Below, one piece after another: positions 51,021 to 59,384 of a DNA stretch of 64,000 nucleotides. Position 1 is the stretch's first letter, and every line of letters starts with the position of its first letter. The position numbers were made by a program, and so were the translations under genes. The DNA lies in the NCBI GenBank assembly GCA_045605445.1, contig JAZUPZ010000052.1, positions 1 through 64,000 of the forward strand, given 5' to 3'. Under the pieces are notes generated by a model. The model saw only the letters and a list, made by a program, of their open reading frames with translations, searched no databases and was not told the origin of the DNA. Origin of the DNA: CAZMHL01 sp045605445 (GTDB taxonomy: Bacteria > Bacillota > Clostridia > RGIG6154).

Positions 51021-52136
51021 ATGAAAAAAATTATTCAGCTTAAAAATCTTTCAAAAACCTTTGACGGAGAAAAGGTTCTTGACAACATTAACTTGGATAT
51101 AACCGACAAGGAGTTTGTTACCTTGCTTGGTCCTTCAGGATGCGGAAAAACCACAACTCTTCGTATGATAGGCGGTTTTGCCACTCCCGATGAAGGCGAC
51201 GTTTTGTTTGACGGCGAAAGAATTAACGACCTTCCGCCCTATAAAAGAAACGTTAACACGGTTTTTCAGAAATATGCATTGTTTCCCCATCTTAACGTTT
51301 ATGAAAACATTGCTTTTGCATTAAGACTGCAGAAGCTTCCCGAAAAAGAAATTTCAAAAAGAGTTAAGGAAATGCTTGAGCTTGTTGCCCTTAAAGGCTT
51401 TGAAAGAAAGAACGTAAACCTTCTTTCAGGCGGTCAGCAGCAGAGAGTTGCAATTGCAAGAGCTCTTATTAACAGACCAAGAGTGCTCCTTCTTGACGAG
51501 CCCCTGGGAGCCCTTGACTTAAAACTTCGAAAAGATATGCAGAACGAGCTTAAAAAAATGCAGCAGCAGACGGGAATTACCTTTATTTACGTTACCCACG
51601 ACCAGGAGGAAGCCCTTTCTATGTCTGACGTTGTAGTTGTTATGGCTGACGGAAAAATTCAGCAGATAGGTTCTCCTATTGACATTTATAACGAGCCCGA
51701 AAACGCTTTCGTTGCAGACTTCATTGGCGAAAGTAACATTGTTGACGGCGTTATGAACGACGATTTCAAAGTAACCTTTTCAGGACATACCTTTGACTGT
51801 GTTGACAAGGGCTTTGAGAAAAATGAAGAGGTTGACGTTGTTGTAAGACCCGAAGATGTTGACGTTGTAAAAGAAGAAGAGGGAATGCTTAAAGGCGTTG
51901 TTACCTCTGTAACCTTCAAGGGCGTTCACTATGAAATTATTATTGACATCGGCGGCTTCAAATGGATGATTCAGACCACCGATTTTGTTGACGTTAACGA
52001 AAAAGTAGGTCTTTTTATTGAACCCGATGCCATTCATATTATGAAAAAATCGGAGTATTCGGGCAGATATGGCGATTACTCCTCCTTCAGCGACGAAATT
52101 GACGAGCTTTCCAACACGGAAACGGCAGGTGAATAA
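51021..52136 (+). CDS. potA: Spermidine/putrescine ABC transporter ATP-binding protein
   Basis: The 371-residue ATPase energises polyamine uptake. Walker A GPSGCGKTTTLRMIGG, signature LSGGQQQRVAIARAL, Walker B LLLDEPLGALD and the switch histidine in VTHDQEEA are present. The C-terminal 120 residues form a TOBE-like regulatory domain. It is first in potABCD, 23 bases downstream of a terminator that may be part of an attenuator. The ribosome site is modest (GGTAGGGG). Confidence 0.96.
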   Translation: MKKIIQLKNLSKTFDGEKVLDNINLDITDKEFVTLLGPSGCGKTTTLRMIGGFATPDEGDVLFDGERINDLPPYKRNVNTVFQKYALFPHLNVYENIAFALRLQKLPEKEISKRVKEMLELVALKGFERKNVNLLSGGQQQRVAIARALINRPRVLLLDEPLGALDLKLRKDMQNELKKMQQQTGITFIYVTHDQEEALSMSDVVVVMADGKIQQIGSPIDIYNEPENAFVADFIGESNIVDGVMNDDFKVTFSGHTFDCVDKGFEKNEEVDVVVRPEDVDVVKEEEGMLKGVVTSVTFKGVHYEIIIDIGGFKWMIQTTDFVDVNEKVGLFIEPDAIHIMKKSEYSGRYGDYSSFSDEIDELSNTETAGE

Positions 52137-52137
52137 A

Positions 52138-52956
52138 ATGAAAAAGAAAAACTTTTTAAAATCAATTGCCGCCGCTCCTCACATTTTCTGGTCGGTTATG
52201 TTTATTGTTCTTCCGCTTTTGTTTGTTATTTATTATACCTTCACAACGCCGGACGGAACATTTACCTTTGACAACATTCTTGCCCTCTCGGAGCACAAAA
52301 CAACCTTTTTGCTTTCTGTTTCCCTTTCGGTTATTGCAACCTTTGCCTGCCTTCTTGTAGGCTATCCGCTTGCATACATTATGGCGTTTTCATCTGAAAA
52401 GAAACAGAAAATTCTTGTTATGCTTTTAATGCTCCCTATGTGGACAAATCTTCTTATAAGAACCTATTCAATGATGGCAATTATGGACGACGGAGGCTTT
52501 ATTAACACTATTCTTGAGTCTCTCAATCTTGGGAAAATTCATATGATAGGAACCAAGGGCGCCGTTATTTTCGGCATGGCTTACGATTTTCTTCCCTATA
52601 TGGTTCTGCCCATTTTCACGGTTATATCAAAGCTTGACAGAAATTTAATTGAAGCCTCTCACGACCTTGGTGCAAACAATTTTTTCACAATGACAAGGGT
52701 TATTCTTCCCCTTTCAAAATCGGGAATAATTTCGGGAGTTACTATGGTTTTTGTTCCTTCCATTTCAACCTTCTACATTTCCCAGAAGCTTGGCGGAGGA
52801 ACCTTTGAGCTTATCGGCGACACCATTGAAAGACAGTTCCAGAACGAGCTTACCTACAATGTGGGCGCCGCAATTTCTCTGGTTATGATGGTTCTGGTTA
52901 TCATTTCCCTTGCGGTTATGAACAAATTCTCCGAAGACGGAGGTGAAATACTTTGA
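52138..52956 (+). CDS. potB: Spermidine/putrescine ABC transporter permease PotB
   Basis: The permease of about 272 residues has six membrane helices and the inner-membrane coupling loop EASHDLGANNFFTMTRVILPL. The start is ATG 52138, one base after the potA stop; a longer frame opens inside potA and is not used. It forms the channel with PotC. The stop overlaps the potC start. Confidence 0.94.
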   Translation: MKKKNFLKSIAAAPHIFWSVMFIVLPLLFVIYYTFTTPDGTFTFDNILALSEHKTTFLLSVSLSVIATFACLLVGYPLAYIMAFSSEKKQKILVMLLMLPMWTNLLIRTYSMMAIMDDGGFINTILESLNLGKIHMIGTKGAVIFGMAYDFLPYMVLPIFTVISKLDRNLIEASHDLGANNFFTMTRVILPLSKSGIISGVTMVFVPSISTFYISQKLGGGTFELIGDTIERQFQNELTYNVGAAISLVMMVLVIISLAVMNKFSEDGGEIL

Positions 52957-53744
52957 AAATTCTTTCAAAGCTTTACACTGCCCTCATTTTCACAATTTTA
53001 TATATTCCGATAATTGTGCTGGTTGTTTTTTCTTTTAACAGCACGGCGAACACCGGCGGATTTACAGGTTTTTCCCTTTACTGGTACAAGGAGCTTTTCA
53101 AAAGTGCCGACACCTTTAATGCTCTGAAAAACACTCTTATTCTTGCTTTTTCCGCCGCAACAATTTCAACGGTTATCGGAACGGCGGCAGCAGTTGGCAT
53201 TAACAAAATGAGAAACAGGTTTTTAAAGGGCGCAGTAAATTCCGTTACCAATATTCCCATGATGAATCCCGACATTGTTACGGGTATTTCAATGATGCTT
53301 CTCTTTGTTTTTGCGGCAAGCTTTTTAGGTTTTGCGGAAAAGCTTAATTTCTTTACCCTTTTAATTGCCCACATAACCTTTTGCCTGCCCTATGTTATCC
53401 TTTCGGTTCTGCCGAAAATAAAACAAATGAATAAGGCGCTTCCCGAGGCGGCTCTGGATTTGGGATGTACTCCCTTAAAGTCCTTTTTCAAGGTTGAAAT
53501 GCCAAACATTATGCCGGGAATTATTTCTGGCTTTATTATGGCGTTTACCCTTTCCCTTGACGACTTCGTTATAAGCTACTTCACAACAGGAAACAGCTTC
53601 CAGACTCTTCCTCTTCTTATTTACTCAATGACAAAAAAAGAAGTAAAACCCGACATTTATGCTCTTTCATCACTTATGATTTTTGCGGTTTTAATTCTTC
53701 TTATACTCTCAAATATTACCGGAAAGAAAAAGGAGGATGCTTAA
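52953..53744 (+). CDS. potC: Spermidine/putrescine ABC transporter permease PotC
   Basis: The 263-residue permease has six helices and the coupling motif EAALDLGCTPLKSFFKVEMP. It starts at TTG 52953, overlapping the potB stop by four bases behind GGAGGTG, a typical coupled arrangement. The next gene begins immediately after its stop. Confidence 0.94.
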   Translation: MKILSKLYTALIFTILYIPIIVLVVFSFNSTANTGGFTGFSLYWYKELFKSADTFNALKNTLILAFSAATISTVIGTAAAVGINKMRNRFLKGAVNSVTNIPMMNPDIVTGISMMLLFVFAASFLGFAEKLNFFTLLIAHITFCLPYVILSVLPKIKQMNKALPEAALDLGCTPLKSFFKVEMPNIMPGIISGFIMAFTLSLDDFVISYFTTGNSFQTLPLLIYSMTKKEVKPDIYALSSLMIFAVLILLILSNITGKKKEDA

Positions 53745-54950
53745 ATGAAAAGAACTATTGTCCTCTTATTTTCTCTTCTCCTTGTCCTTCCGCTTTTCAC
53801 CTCCTGCGGTGAAAAGGAGGAAACGGTAACCCTCAACGTTTACAACTGGGGCGAATATATTTCCGACGGCTCAGAAGATTCCTTCGACGTTAATGCAGGC
53901 TTTGAGGAATATTATAAAAAAACCTTCGGTGTTGACGTTGAAGTTAATTACACAACCTATTCGGACAACGAATCAATGTACAACAAACTGAAAAGCGGCG
54001 CGGCGGAATATGACATTGTAATTCCTTCTGAGTATATGATTGAAAGAATGATTTCAGAGGATATGCTTTTAAAGCTTAACTTTGACAACATTCCCAATTA
54101 CAAATATATTGACGAAAATTACAAAAATCTCCCCTATGACCCGAACAACGAATATTCCGTTCCATATACCTACGGAATGGTAGGCTTGATTTACAACAGT
54201 GCAAGGGTTAAAGACGATGTTGACAGCTGGTCTTACCTCTGGAATGAAAAATACTCGGGAGACATTCTTCAGTTCAACAACCCGAGAGACGCCTTCGGTA
54301 CGGCTATGTACTATAAAGGCATAGACGTTAACACCACAAGCAAAGCTCAATGGGACACTGCTTGCGATATGCTTCTCAGGCAAAAGCCCCTGGTTCAGAG
54401 CTACGTTATGGACGAAATTTTCAATAAAATGAAAAACGGCTCCGCAACAATTGCACCCTATTATGCCGGCGACTTCCTTTCAATGTACGAAAGCAACGAA
54501 GAATTAAGCTTTGCCTATCCTAAAGAGGGAACAAACGTTTTCGTTGACGCCATGTGTGTTCCTTCCTGTTCTGAAAACAAAGAAATTGCAGAAAGATATA
54601 TTAACTATATGCTGAGCGAAGAGCCGGCAATTGCAAACGCGGAATATATTTACTATGCAAGCCCGAACACATTGGTTTATAATAACCCGGATTACATTGA
54701 ATATATGGAAAGCATTCACGAGGATGCTATGGAAATTCTTTATCCGAAAACCGTTGAGGTTAAAACAACCTACTACGAAAACCTTTCCCCGGAATTTCTC
54801 GAATATCAGAACGAACTCTGGGAAAAGCTTAAAATTGACAATTCCGTAGAACCTTGGGTTTATGTAGTAACACTTGCAATTCTCGGATTTCTTGCATTTC
54901 TTGCAATATCAAAGCTTGTCAAACAGAAAATACGTTCAAAATATTATTAA
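53745..54950 (+). CDS. potD: Polyamine-binding lipoprotein PotD with a C-terminal membrane helix
   Basis: The 401-residue solute-binding protein has a lipobox (LPLFTSCGE) and family motifs LNVYNWGEYIS, YDIVIPSEYMIERM, VPYTYGMVGLIYN and FNNPRDAFGTAMY. After the binding domain ends near residue 365 there is an extra hydrophobic helix, EPWVYVVTLAILGFLAFLAI, and a basic end KLVKQKIRSKYY. Most PotD proteins lack this, so the protein may be held at both ends. The ATG follows potC directly with AAGGAGG. Polyamine preference (spermidine or putrescine) is not shown. Confidence 0.93.
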   Translation: MKRTIVLLFSLLLVLPLFTSCGEKEETVTLNVYNWGEYISDGSEDSFDVNAGFEEYYKKTFGVDVEVNYTTYSDNESMYNKLKSGAAEYDIVIPSEYMIERMISEDMLLKLNFDNIPNYKYIDENYKNLPYDPNNEYSVPYTYGMVGLIYNSARVKDDVDSWSYLWNEKYSGDILQFNNPRDAFGTAMYYKGIDVNTTSKAQWDTACDMLLRQKPLVQSYVMDEIFNKMKNGSATIAPYYAGDFLSMYESNEELSFAYPKEGTNVFVDAMCVPSCSENKEIAERYINYMLSEEPAIANAEYIYYASPNTLVYNNPDYIEYMESIHEDAMEILYPKTVEVKTTYYENLSPEFLEYQNELWEKLKIDNSVEPWVYVVTLAILGFLAFLAISKLVKQKIRSKYY

Positions 54951-54957
54951 AAATTCA

Positions 54958-54983
54958 AAGAGACGGAAAAAAATCCGTCTCTT
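54958..54983 (+). terminator. Terminator of potABCD
   Basis: AAGAGACGGA and TCCGTCTCTT form a perfect 10-bp stem with a T-rich tail, overlapping the start of the tRNA promoter. Confidence 0.85.
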
Positions 54984-54987
54984 TCTC

Positions 54988-55016
54988 TTGACAAAGGGAA
55001 CTTATTACTGTATAAT
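54988..55016 (+). promoter_or_regulatory. Consensus SigA promoter of tRNA-Trp
   Basis: TTGACA (54988-54993) and TATAAT (55011-55016), exactly 17 bp apart: both hexamers are full consensus. Confidence 0.95.
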
Positions 55017-55040
55017 AACAATGTTGTAAAAATTAAATAC

Positions 55041-55116
55041 AGGGGTATAGCTCAGCTGGTAGAGCAGCGGTCTCCAAAACCGCGTGCCGAGGGTTCGATC
55101 CCTTCTGCCCCTGCCA
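55041..55116 (+). tRNA. trnW: tRNA-Trp (anticodon CCA)
   Basis: The 76-nt cloverleaf has acceptor AGGGGTA/TGCCCCT, D arm GCTC/GAGC, anticodon stem GCGGT/ACCGC with loop CTCCAAA (anticodon CCA), T arm GAGGG/CCTTC with TTCGATC, discriminator G and an encoded CCA. It has its own consensus promoter and terminator. Confidence 0.97.
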
Positions 55117-55153
55117 AAAAGATAAGAGTACCAATAGGTACTCTTATCTTTTT
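55116..55153 (+). terminator. Terminator of tRNA-Trp
   Basis: AAAAAGATAAGAGTACC and GGTACTCTTATCTTTTT form a perfect 17-bp stem. Confidence 0.9.
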
Positions 55154-55338
55154 GTATGGTAAATATGACGAACCCGAGGTACGCGGAGCGTGCCGGGCAA
55201 CGCATACGAGCGCTGCCGGTGGCAGATGAAGCGAGTATTCGTTGGCGCAGCGGTCGAAAAAATCAAGGAATAGTGCGGATGCACCCGAAGATTTTTTCGG
55301 GTACCGCAAGAGGGGTTGCGTAGCAACTTCGATCCCAT
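55154..55338. other. GC-rich insert between tRNA-Trp and its duplicated 3' end
   Basis: This 185-bp stretch is visibly richer in G and C than its surroundings, has small inverted repeats (for example CCCGAAG/TTCGGG at 55284-55300) and no plausible gene. Its boundaries are the tRNA terminator and the duplicated tRNA end. Confidence 0.5.
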
Positions 55339-55355
55339 CCCTTCTGCCCCTGCCA
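55339..55355 (+). repeat. 17-bp duplicate of the tRNA-Trp 3' end (att-like)
   Basis: CCCTTCTGCCCCTGCCA is an exact copy of 55100-55116, the end of tRNA-Trp. TTCGATCCC also recurs just before it (55328-55336). Duplicated tRNA 3' ends are the usual trace of site-specific integration. Confidence 0.75.
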
Positions 55356-55362
55356 TACAAAA

Positions 55363-55387
55363 TGGCTCAAACACTGCGTTTGAGCCA
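55363..55387 (+). terminator. Second terminator after the duplicated tRNA end
   Basis: TGGCTCAAAC and GTTTGAGCCA form a perfect 10-bp stem followed by a T-rich tract. It may be the original tRNA terminator displaced by an insertion. Confidence 0.75.
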
Positions 55388-55398
55388 CTTCTTATTTT

Positions 55399-55745
55399 TT
55401 AATCATTAAAAATTTTTGTGTTTCAAAATCAAATTTCAGAGCATCAATTTTGAATTTTAGTAATTTTTAATTATATTTTTATTGACGGCGCATGGTCTTG
55501 TGGTTCAAATAATCATGTCCGAAATGAGCATCAATTTCGCATACGGTCGCATCCGTTTGCAAGCATTCCGTCTGCTACATCATCATTTTAGCATCACTTG
55601 ATTTCGTCAATTCTATCAATTTTGTCTATGGAGAGCAATTCTGCAAGAATATTTTTTAATTCTCGCAGAATATTTTTTTGCCCCAAAATAAAAATCTCTT
55701 TTCTTTGTTTATGCGTATCAAATTTTGATATGGGGATATGCAAAA
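55399..55745. other. Gene-free stretch, possible decayed DNA
   Basis: I see no credible gene here. The DNA is AT-rich with short direct repeats (TGCAAGAATATTTTTT and CGCAGAATATTTTTTT near 55632-55679). A block around 55490-55580 has a less AT-biased composition and may be a remnant of an inserted element, but no protein family can be named. Confidence 0.4.
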
Positions 55746-55770
55746 GGAGTGAGCCTTACCGACTCACTCC
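55746..55770 (-). terminator. Terminator of the 55786 lipoprotein gene
   Basis: GGAGTGAG and CTCACTCC form a perfect 8-bp stem followed by TTTT on the minus strand. Confidence 0.7.
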
Positions 55771-55785
55771 ACAGTTTTAAAGATT

Positions 55786-56337
55786 TTATTCTTTTTCTGT
55801 TATATTGAATATCTCCACCAATTCATTTATTGCATCAATGGATATAAAGCAATCTTGATTATCGTATGCATATATGCTTTCTCCTGATGCATATTTGATA
55901 TCAAGCTTTGCACCATACATATCAGGGAGTCCGCTTACCTTGCTGATGTAGCCGTTATACTGTGCAAAATCATATTTTGATACGATTTCCTGAAGGTTTG
56001 TCATAAATGATGCATCCGCTGTGAAATCGTGTTCTTCTCCGGCACCTGCTCTGTCACGCCATTTGATTTTAGATTTAACAGCTCCATCTTCTAAAACAGC
56101 ACTCAGCTTATAATTTCTTCCGACAAGCTCGCTTTCTTCTTCTACAACAATGTTATAAAGCGAAACCTCAAATTCAAAGCTGATTATCTCTGTTGAATCT
56201 ACGACCTTCGGCGAATTCTCTCCGCTGTTATATGTTTTAACTCCACCGTCTATATCATCTGTTTCACGTGCCGGTAATCCGCAACCACTAAATCCTATTG
56301 TCATAAGCAAGATAATACTTGTTATAATTCGTGACAT
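55786..56337 (-). CDS. Lipoprotein of unknown function
   Basis: The protein of about 183 residues has a lipoprotein signal (MSRIITSIILLMTIGFSGC, lipidated cysteine about residue 19) and a beta-rich extracytoplasmic part with no motif I recognise. I use ATG 56337 rather than 56352, since the former follows GGTGGTAA and gives a standard signal. It is directly downstream of the large SLH protein, so both are likely on one transcript. Confidence 0.7.
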   Translation of the reverse strand: MSRIITSIILLMTIGFSGCGLPARETDDIDGGVKTYNSGENSPKVVDSTEIISFEFEVSLYNIVVEEESELVGRNYKLSAVLEDGAVKSKIKWRDRAGAGEEHDFTADASFMTNLQEIVSKYDFAQYNGYISKVSGLPDMYGAKLDIKYASGESIYAYDNQDCFISIDAINELVEIFNITEKE

Positions 56338-56352
56338 ATTACCACCTCGCAT

Positions 56353-59300
56353 TTACTCGGCATTGATAAATCTATACAAGAATGTAACAACTTGTGCTCT
56401 TGTGCAGTTGTTGTCAGGTGAAAAGGTGGAGGCACTTGTTCCGCCGGTTATACCTTGTTCTACTGCCCATAGAACAGCTTTGTAATAATAGCTATCTGAC
56501 TTCACATCGGCAAAAGGATTATTTTTTCCTTTCGGTTCAGGCTGACCAGCTGTTCGCCACAAGAAAGTAACAACCTGTGCTCTCGTACAGTTATCGTCCG
56601 GACTAAATGCAGTATCACTTGTACCACCGGTTATTTTACTGCCGTATGCCCATTTTACGGGTTTGTAGAAATAGTCGCTTGTTTTTACATCTGCAAACGG
56701 CAAAGTTATTGCTGCAGGCTCGGGTGAACCAATCATTCTATGGAGGAAAGTAACAACCTGACCTCTTGAACAATTTGCATCCGGTGAGAATGTGTTTGCA
56801 CTTGTCCCTCCCGTAATGCCTTCATTTGCTGCCCACAAAACAGCATCATAGTAATACTGCCCCTTTATCACATCAACAAAAGGATTGGATTTTGTATCCT
56901 GCGGTTTTTCGCTTGTAGAAGGTGTTTCAGGTTCTGTTGGTTTTTCCGGTTCTTCTGCTTTTTCTTCCTCAAGAATGGGGAATGTGTAGGTGACTATAAC
57001 AGTTGTATCGTGAAGTCTCTCGATGTCGCTTTCCTTTACAGCAAAGCCGTCAACCAATGCACTGATATCTTCGGCAAACTTTGCAGTATAATCCCAACCT
57101 GAACGGATTGTGTCTATGTACATTTCGACCTTATATTCCTTGCCCTCTTCAAAGGTGTTGCCGTAATCCATATATTCGCCGTTTTCATACCAGGTGATAT
57201 TCGTGCAGTTGTAATAGTTAGGCTCATCTGATTCGGATTCGCGGTCGGCAGTCTTTCCGACTTCGGGGAAATCAATTCCGGATATATTGATATATGAAAC
57301 GGAAATCTCGGGAGCATTCACTTCATATTTAACCGTCATAAGAGTGCCGTCTGTTTCAAACTCTGCTGCTTCGCCGTTTACGATTACAACGGGATTATAC
57401 TGTGCATTCTGATCCCTGCTGAAGGTATATCCCTCGTCAGCTCTTAAGTACAAGGTAGCACGGTATCCCATACCGCTTGCGAAAAGGTCATTTTCGCCAA
57501 CACCGAAATCGTTCGCATAAAGTCCCCAGCGGATACCGTTCTTTGTAAATTCATCTCCGCCGTTTGCAAAGCTTACTCCCTCGCCGCTTATTAAACCGAA
57601 GTACTCAGGTGAATATCCTGTCCTAGGGTTTGGGATATTGATGTTTAAATAATCTATTCTGACTTTACCGTCATCAGCCTCACCATATGAAAAGTCACAT
57701 CCACGACACTTATATACTATCGCACCGTCAACAGCTTCTCCGTTGTCAAAGTAGTGCTCTTCGTCGATAAGCACCTTGTTGCAGGCCGAACACTGCATAA
57801 AATGCTTATCGCTGTCAAAGCGGAGATATTCGTCCTCATTATATGAGTGATTGCACTCTAAGTTATAAACCTTTGACCAAAGTATCACGGTTTTTTTAGT
57901 GGAAGAAAGTTCATAATCGCTTACTCTGTCGCCCATAATGGTAAAGTTAGGTGTATTTGAGAAGATATGGTCTCTGTCAAGTATTACCTCAACCTTTGCC
58001 TGATATTTTCCTGCAACCATTGTTGTTTCATCATCACAAGGCTCATCATTATGATACCATTCGACAGAAATGCTTCTTACACCCTCTGCACCGCAGGAAA
58101 GTATGTCAGGAGAAAGTGTCATACCGTAAGCATTTGTGCCATCGATATTAAGATTTGATATTTCTTTTCTGGCATCTCTGCCCGACATAAAATTTCTTCT
58201 GTCGGCGTTTGACATATGGTGTGTTACAACAACTGTAGCCGAGCCGTCATTTCCTGTGGCGTTAAGTTTTGACCATTCGCTTACAGGTAAGGTTTCACCG
58301 TTAAGCTCTGCTGTATTTCTCTGCGGGTCAAGCATGTCAGAAGTAAGTCTTACACTTCCTACCTCGGATGCAGGATGGTACTTGTAGCCATATCTTTGAG
58401 CGTGTCCTATAACATAGGGTTCCCAATAACCGGTCAGTGTAACATTTATGGTCGGAACCAATAAAACACGCAGGTGATTTGTGCTGAAGGTTCCGCTCTT
58501 TACCAATACCTTGGCATTCTTCGAAGCACCAAGAACATCGGCATTTCCTCTGCCCCAGAAGGTACCGCCGTTGATGTTTGTGTTACCGCCCAGAAGTCTT
58601 AAGCACGCAGAGCGTCCAAATTCAACGTCCACATCGTTATCGTTATCTTTGACATATGTTTCAAGACTTGAAAAACCTCTGCCGAGGAAAATACCATCGT
58701 TTATCAAAAGACTTCCATCTTTTACTGTGATACAGTCGCCGTTTACCTGCTGCCATGCATATCCGTCGAATCTTGCACCGATTGCCAATCCCAGAACTCC
58801 GAACTGTATAGTATAATCTAGCTGGTGTCTTAAATCGTACACATCTCTGCCGTCATATATCCACTGTTTTTTAGAGCGTCCAGCTTCTAAAGTACCGCCA
58901 TTTACTGTTACAGTACCACCGTCAACCTCCAGGACATTTCTGTGTTTTACAGTATCGTTAAAATATCTTGGACCCATATCAGTTCTGGGTGTTTCCATTC
59001 TTCCATAGCAGAACAATTTACCCGAATTATCTCCGCTTGTGTCGTTGATAATAAGAGAGGCACCATTTGACACTCTTATCATAGTGGTTTCCATACCTGT
59101 TTCTGCATTAAGTTCAACGGATTTACCGTTTAAATTCAATGTCTTTTCACCACTGCCAAGAGTTATCCAGTAACTGCCTACATCATTTACCTGACAAGTG
59201 TAAATAATGTCACGCGTTACAATAATATTCTTATCTCCGTCACTCTCTAAAACATCTTTAAAGTCCTCGACTGTACTTACTTCTACATATTCTGCATCTG

Positions 59301-59373
59301 CAGAAACTGCTACTATTCCGATACAGGAAAGCAACATTGTAAAAGTAAGTAAAATACCCAAAATTTTTTTCAT
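56353..59373 (-). CDS. Large S-layer-homology surface protein with pectate-lyase-like region
   Basis: The product of about 1006 residues (ATG 59373 behind AGAGGTG) has a signal peptide (to about 27) and a region with repeated short beta strands (about 30-330, LEVDGGTVTVNGGTLEAG, CITVKDGSLLINDGIFLG, NTNINGGTFWGRG) that looks like a right-handed beta helix. Several beta-sandwich-like segments follow, with paired cysteines (MQCSACNK and YKCRGCDFSYG). After a Pro/Glu linker come three SLH domains (about 830-1005), each with GITGGTS or KITGGTS and QVVTFL. It is displayed on the cell surface; no catalytic residues can be assigned. Confidence 0.82.
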   Translation of the reverse strand: MKKILGILLTFTMLLSCIGIVAVSADAEYVEVSTVEDFKDVLESDGDKNIIVTRDIIYTCQVNDVGSYWITLGSGEKTLNLNGKSVELNAETGMETTMIRVSNGASLIINDTSGDNSGKLFCYGRMETPRTDMGPRYFNDTVKHRNVLEVDGGTVTVNGGTLEAGRSKKQWIYDGRDVYDLRHQLDYTIQFGVLGLAIGARFDGYAWQQVNGDCITVKDGSLLINDGIFLGRGFSSLETYVKDNDNDVDVEFGRSACLRLLGGNTNINGGTFWGRGNADVLGASKNAKVLVKSGTFSTNHLRVLLVPTINVTLTGYWEPYVIGHAQRYGYKYHPASEVGSVRLTSDMLDPQRNTAELNGETLPVSEWSKLNATGNDGSATVVVTHHMSNADRRNFMSGRDARKEISNLNIDGTNAYGMTLSPDILSCGAEGVRSISVEWYHNDEPCDDETTMVAGKYQAKVEVILDRDHIFSNTPNFTIMGDRVSDYELSSTKKTVILWSKVYNLECNHSYNEDEYLRFDSDKHFMQCSACNKVLIDEEHYFDNGEAVDGAIVYKCRGCDFSYGEADDGKVRIDYLNINIPNPRTGYSPEYFGLISGEGVSFANGGDEFTKNGIRWGLYANDFGVGENDLFASGMGYRATLYLRADEGYTFSRDQNAQYNPVVIVNGEAAEFETDGTLMTVKYEVNAPEISVSYINISGIDFPEVGKTADRESESDEPNYYNCTNITWYENGEYMDYGNTFEEGKEYKVEMYIDTIRSGWDYTAKFAEDISALVDGFAVKESDIERLHDTTVIVTYTFPILEEEKAEEPEKPTEPETPSTSEKPQDTKSNPFVDVIKGQYYYDAVLWAANEGITGGTSANTFSPDANCSRGQVVTFLHRMIGSPEPAAITLPFADVKTSDYFYKPVKWAYGSKITGGTSDTAFSPDDNCTRAQVVTFLWRTAGQPEPKGKNNPFADVKSDSYYYKAVLWAVEQGITGGTSASTFSPDNNCTRAQVVTFLYRFINAE

Positions 59374-59384
59374 ATTCACACCTC

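Noticed and set aside
55005..55374. Overlapping minus-strand frames across tRNA-Trp and its flank
   Set aside because: They are antisense to a clear tRNA and its duplicated end; peptides such as GAEGIEPSARGFG are typical false calls at tRNA genes.
55598..55780. 60-codon plus-strand frame
   Set aside because: AT-driven low-complexity peptide without a ribosome site, overlapping a terminator.
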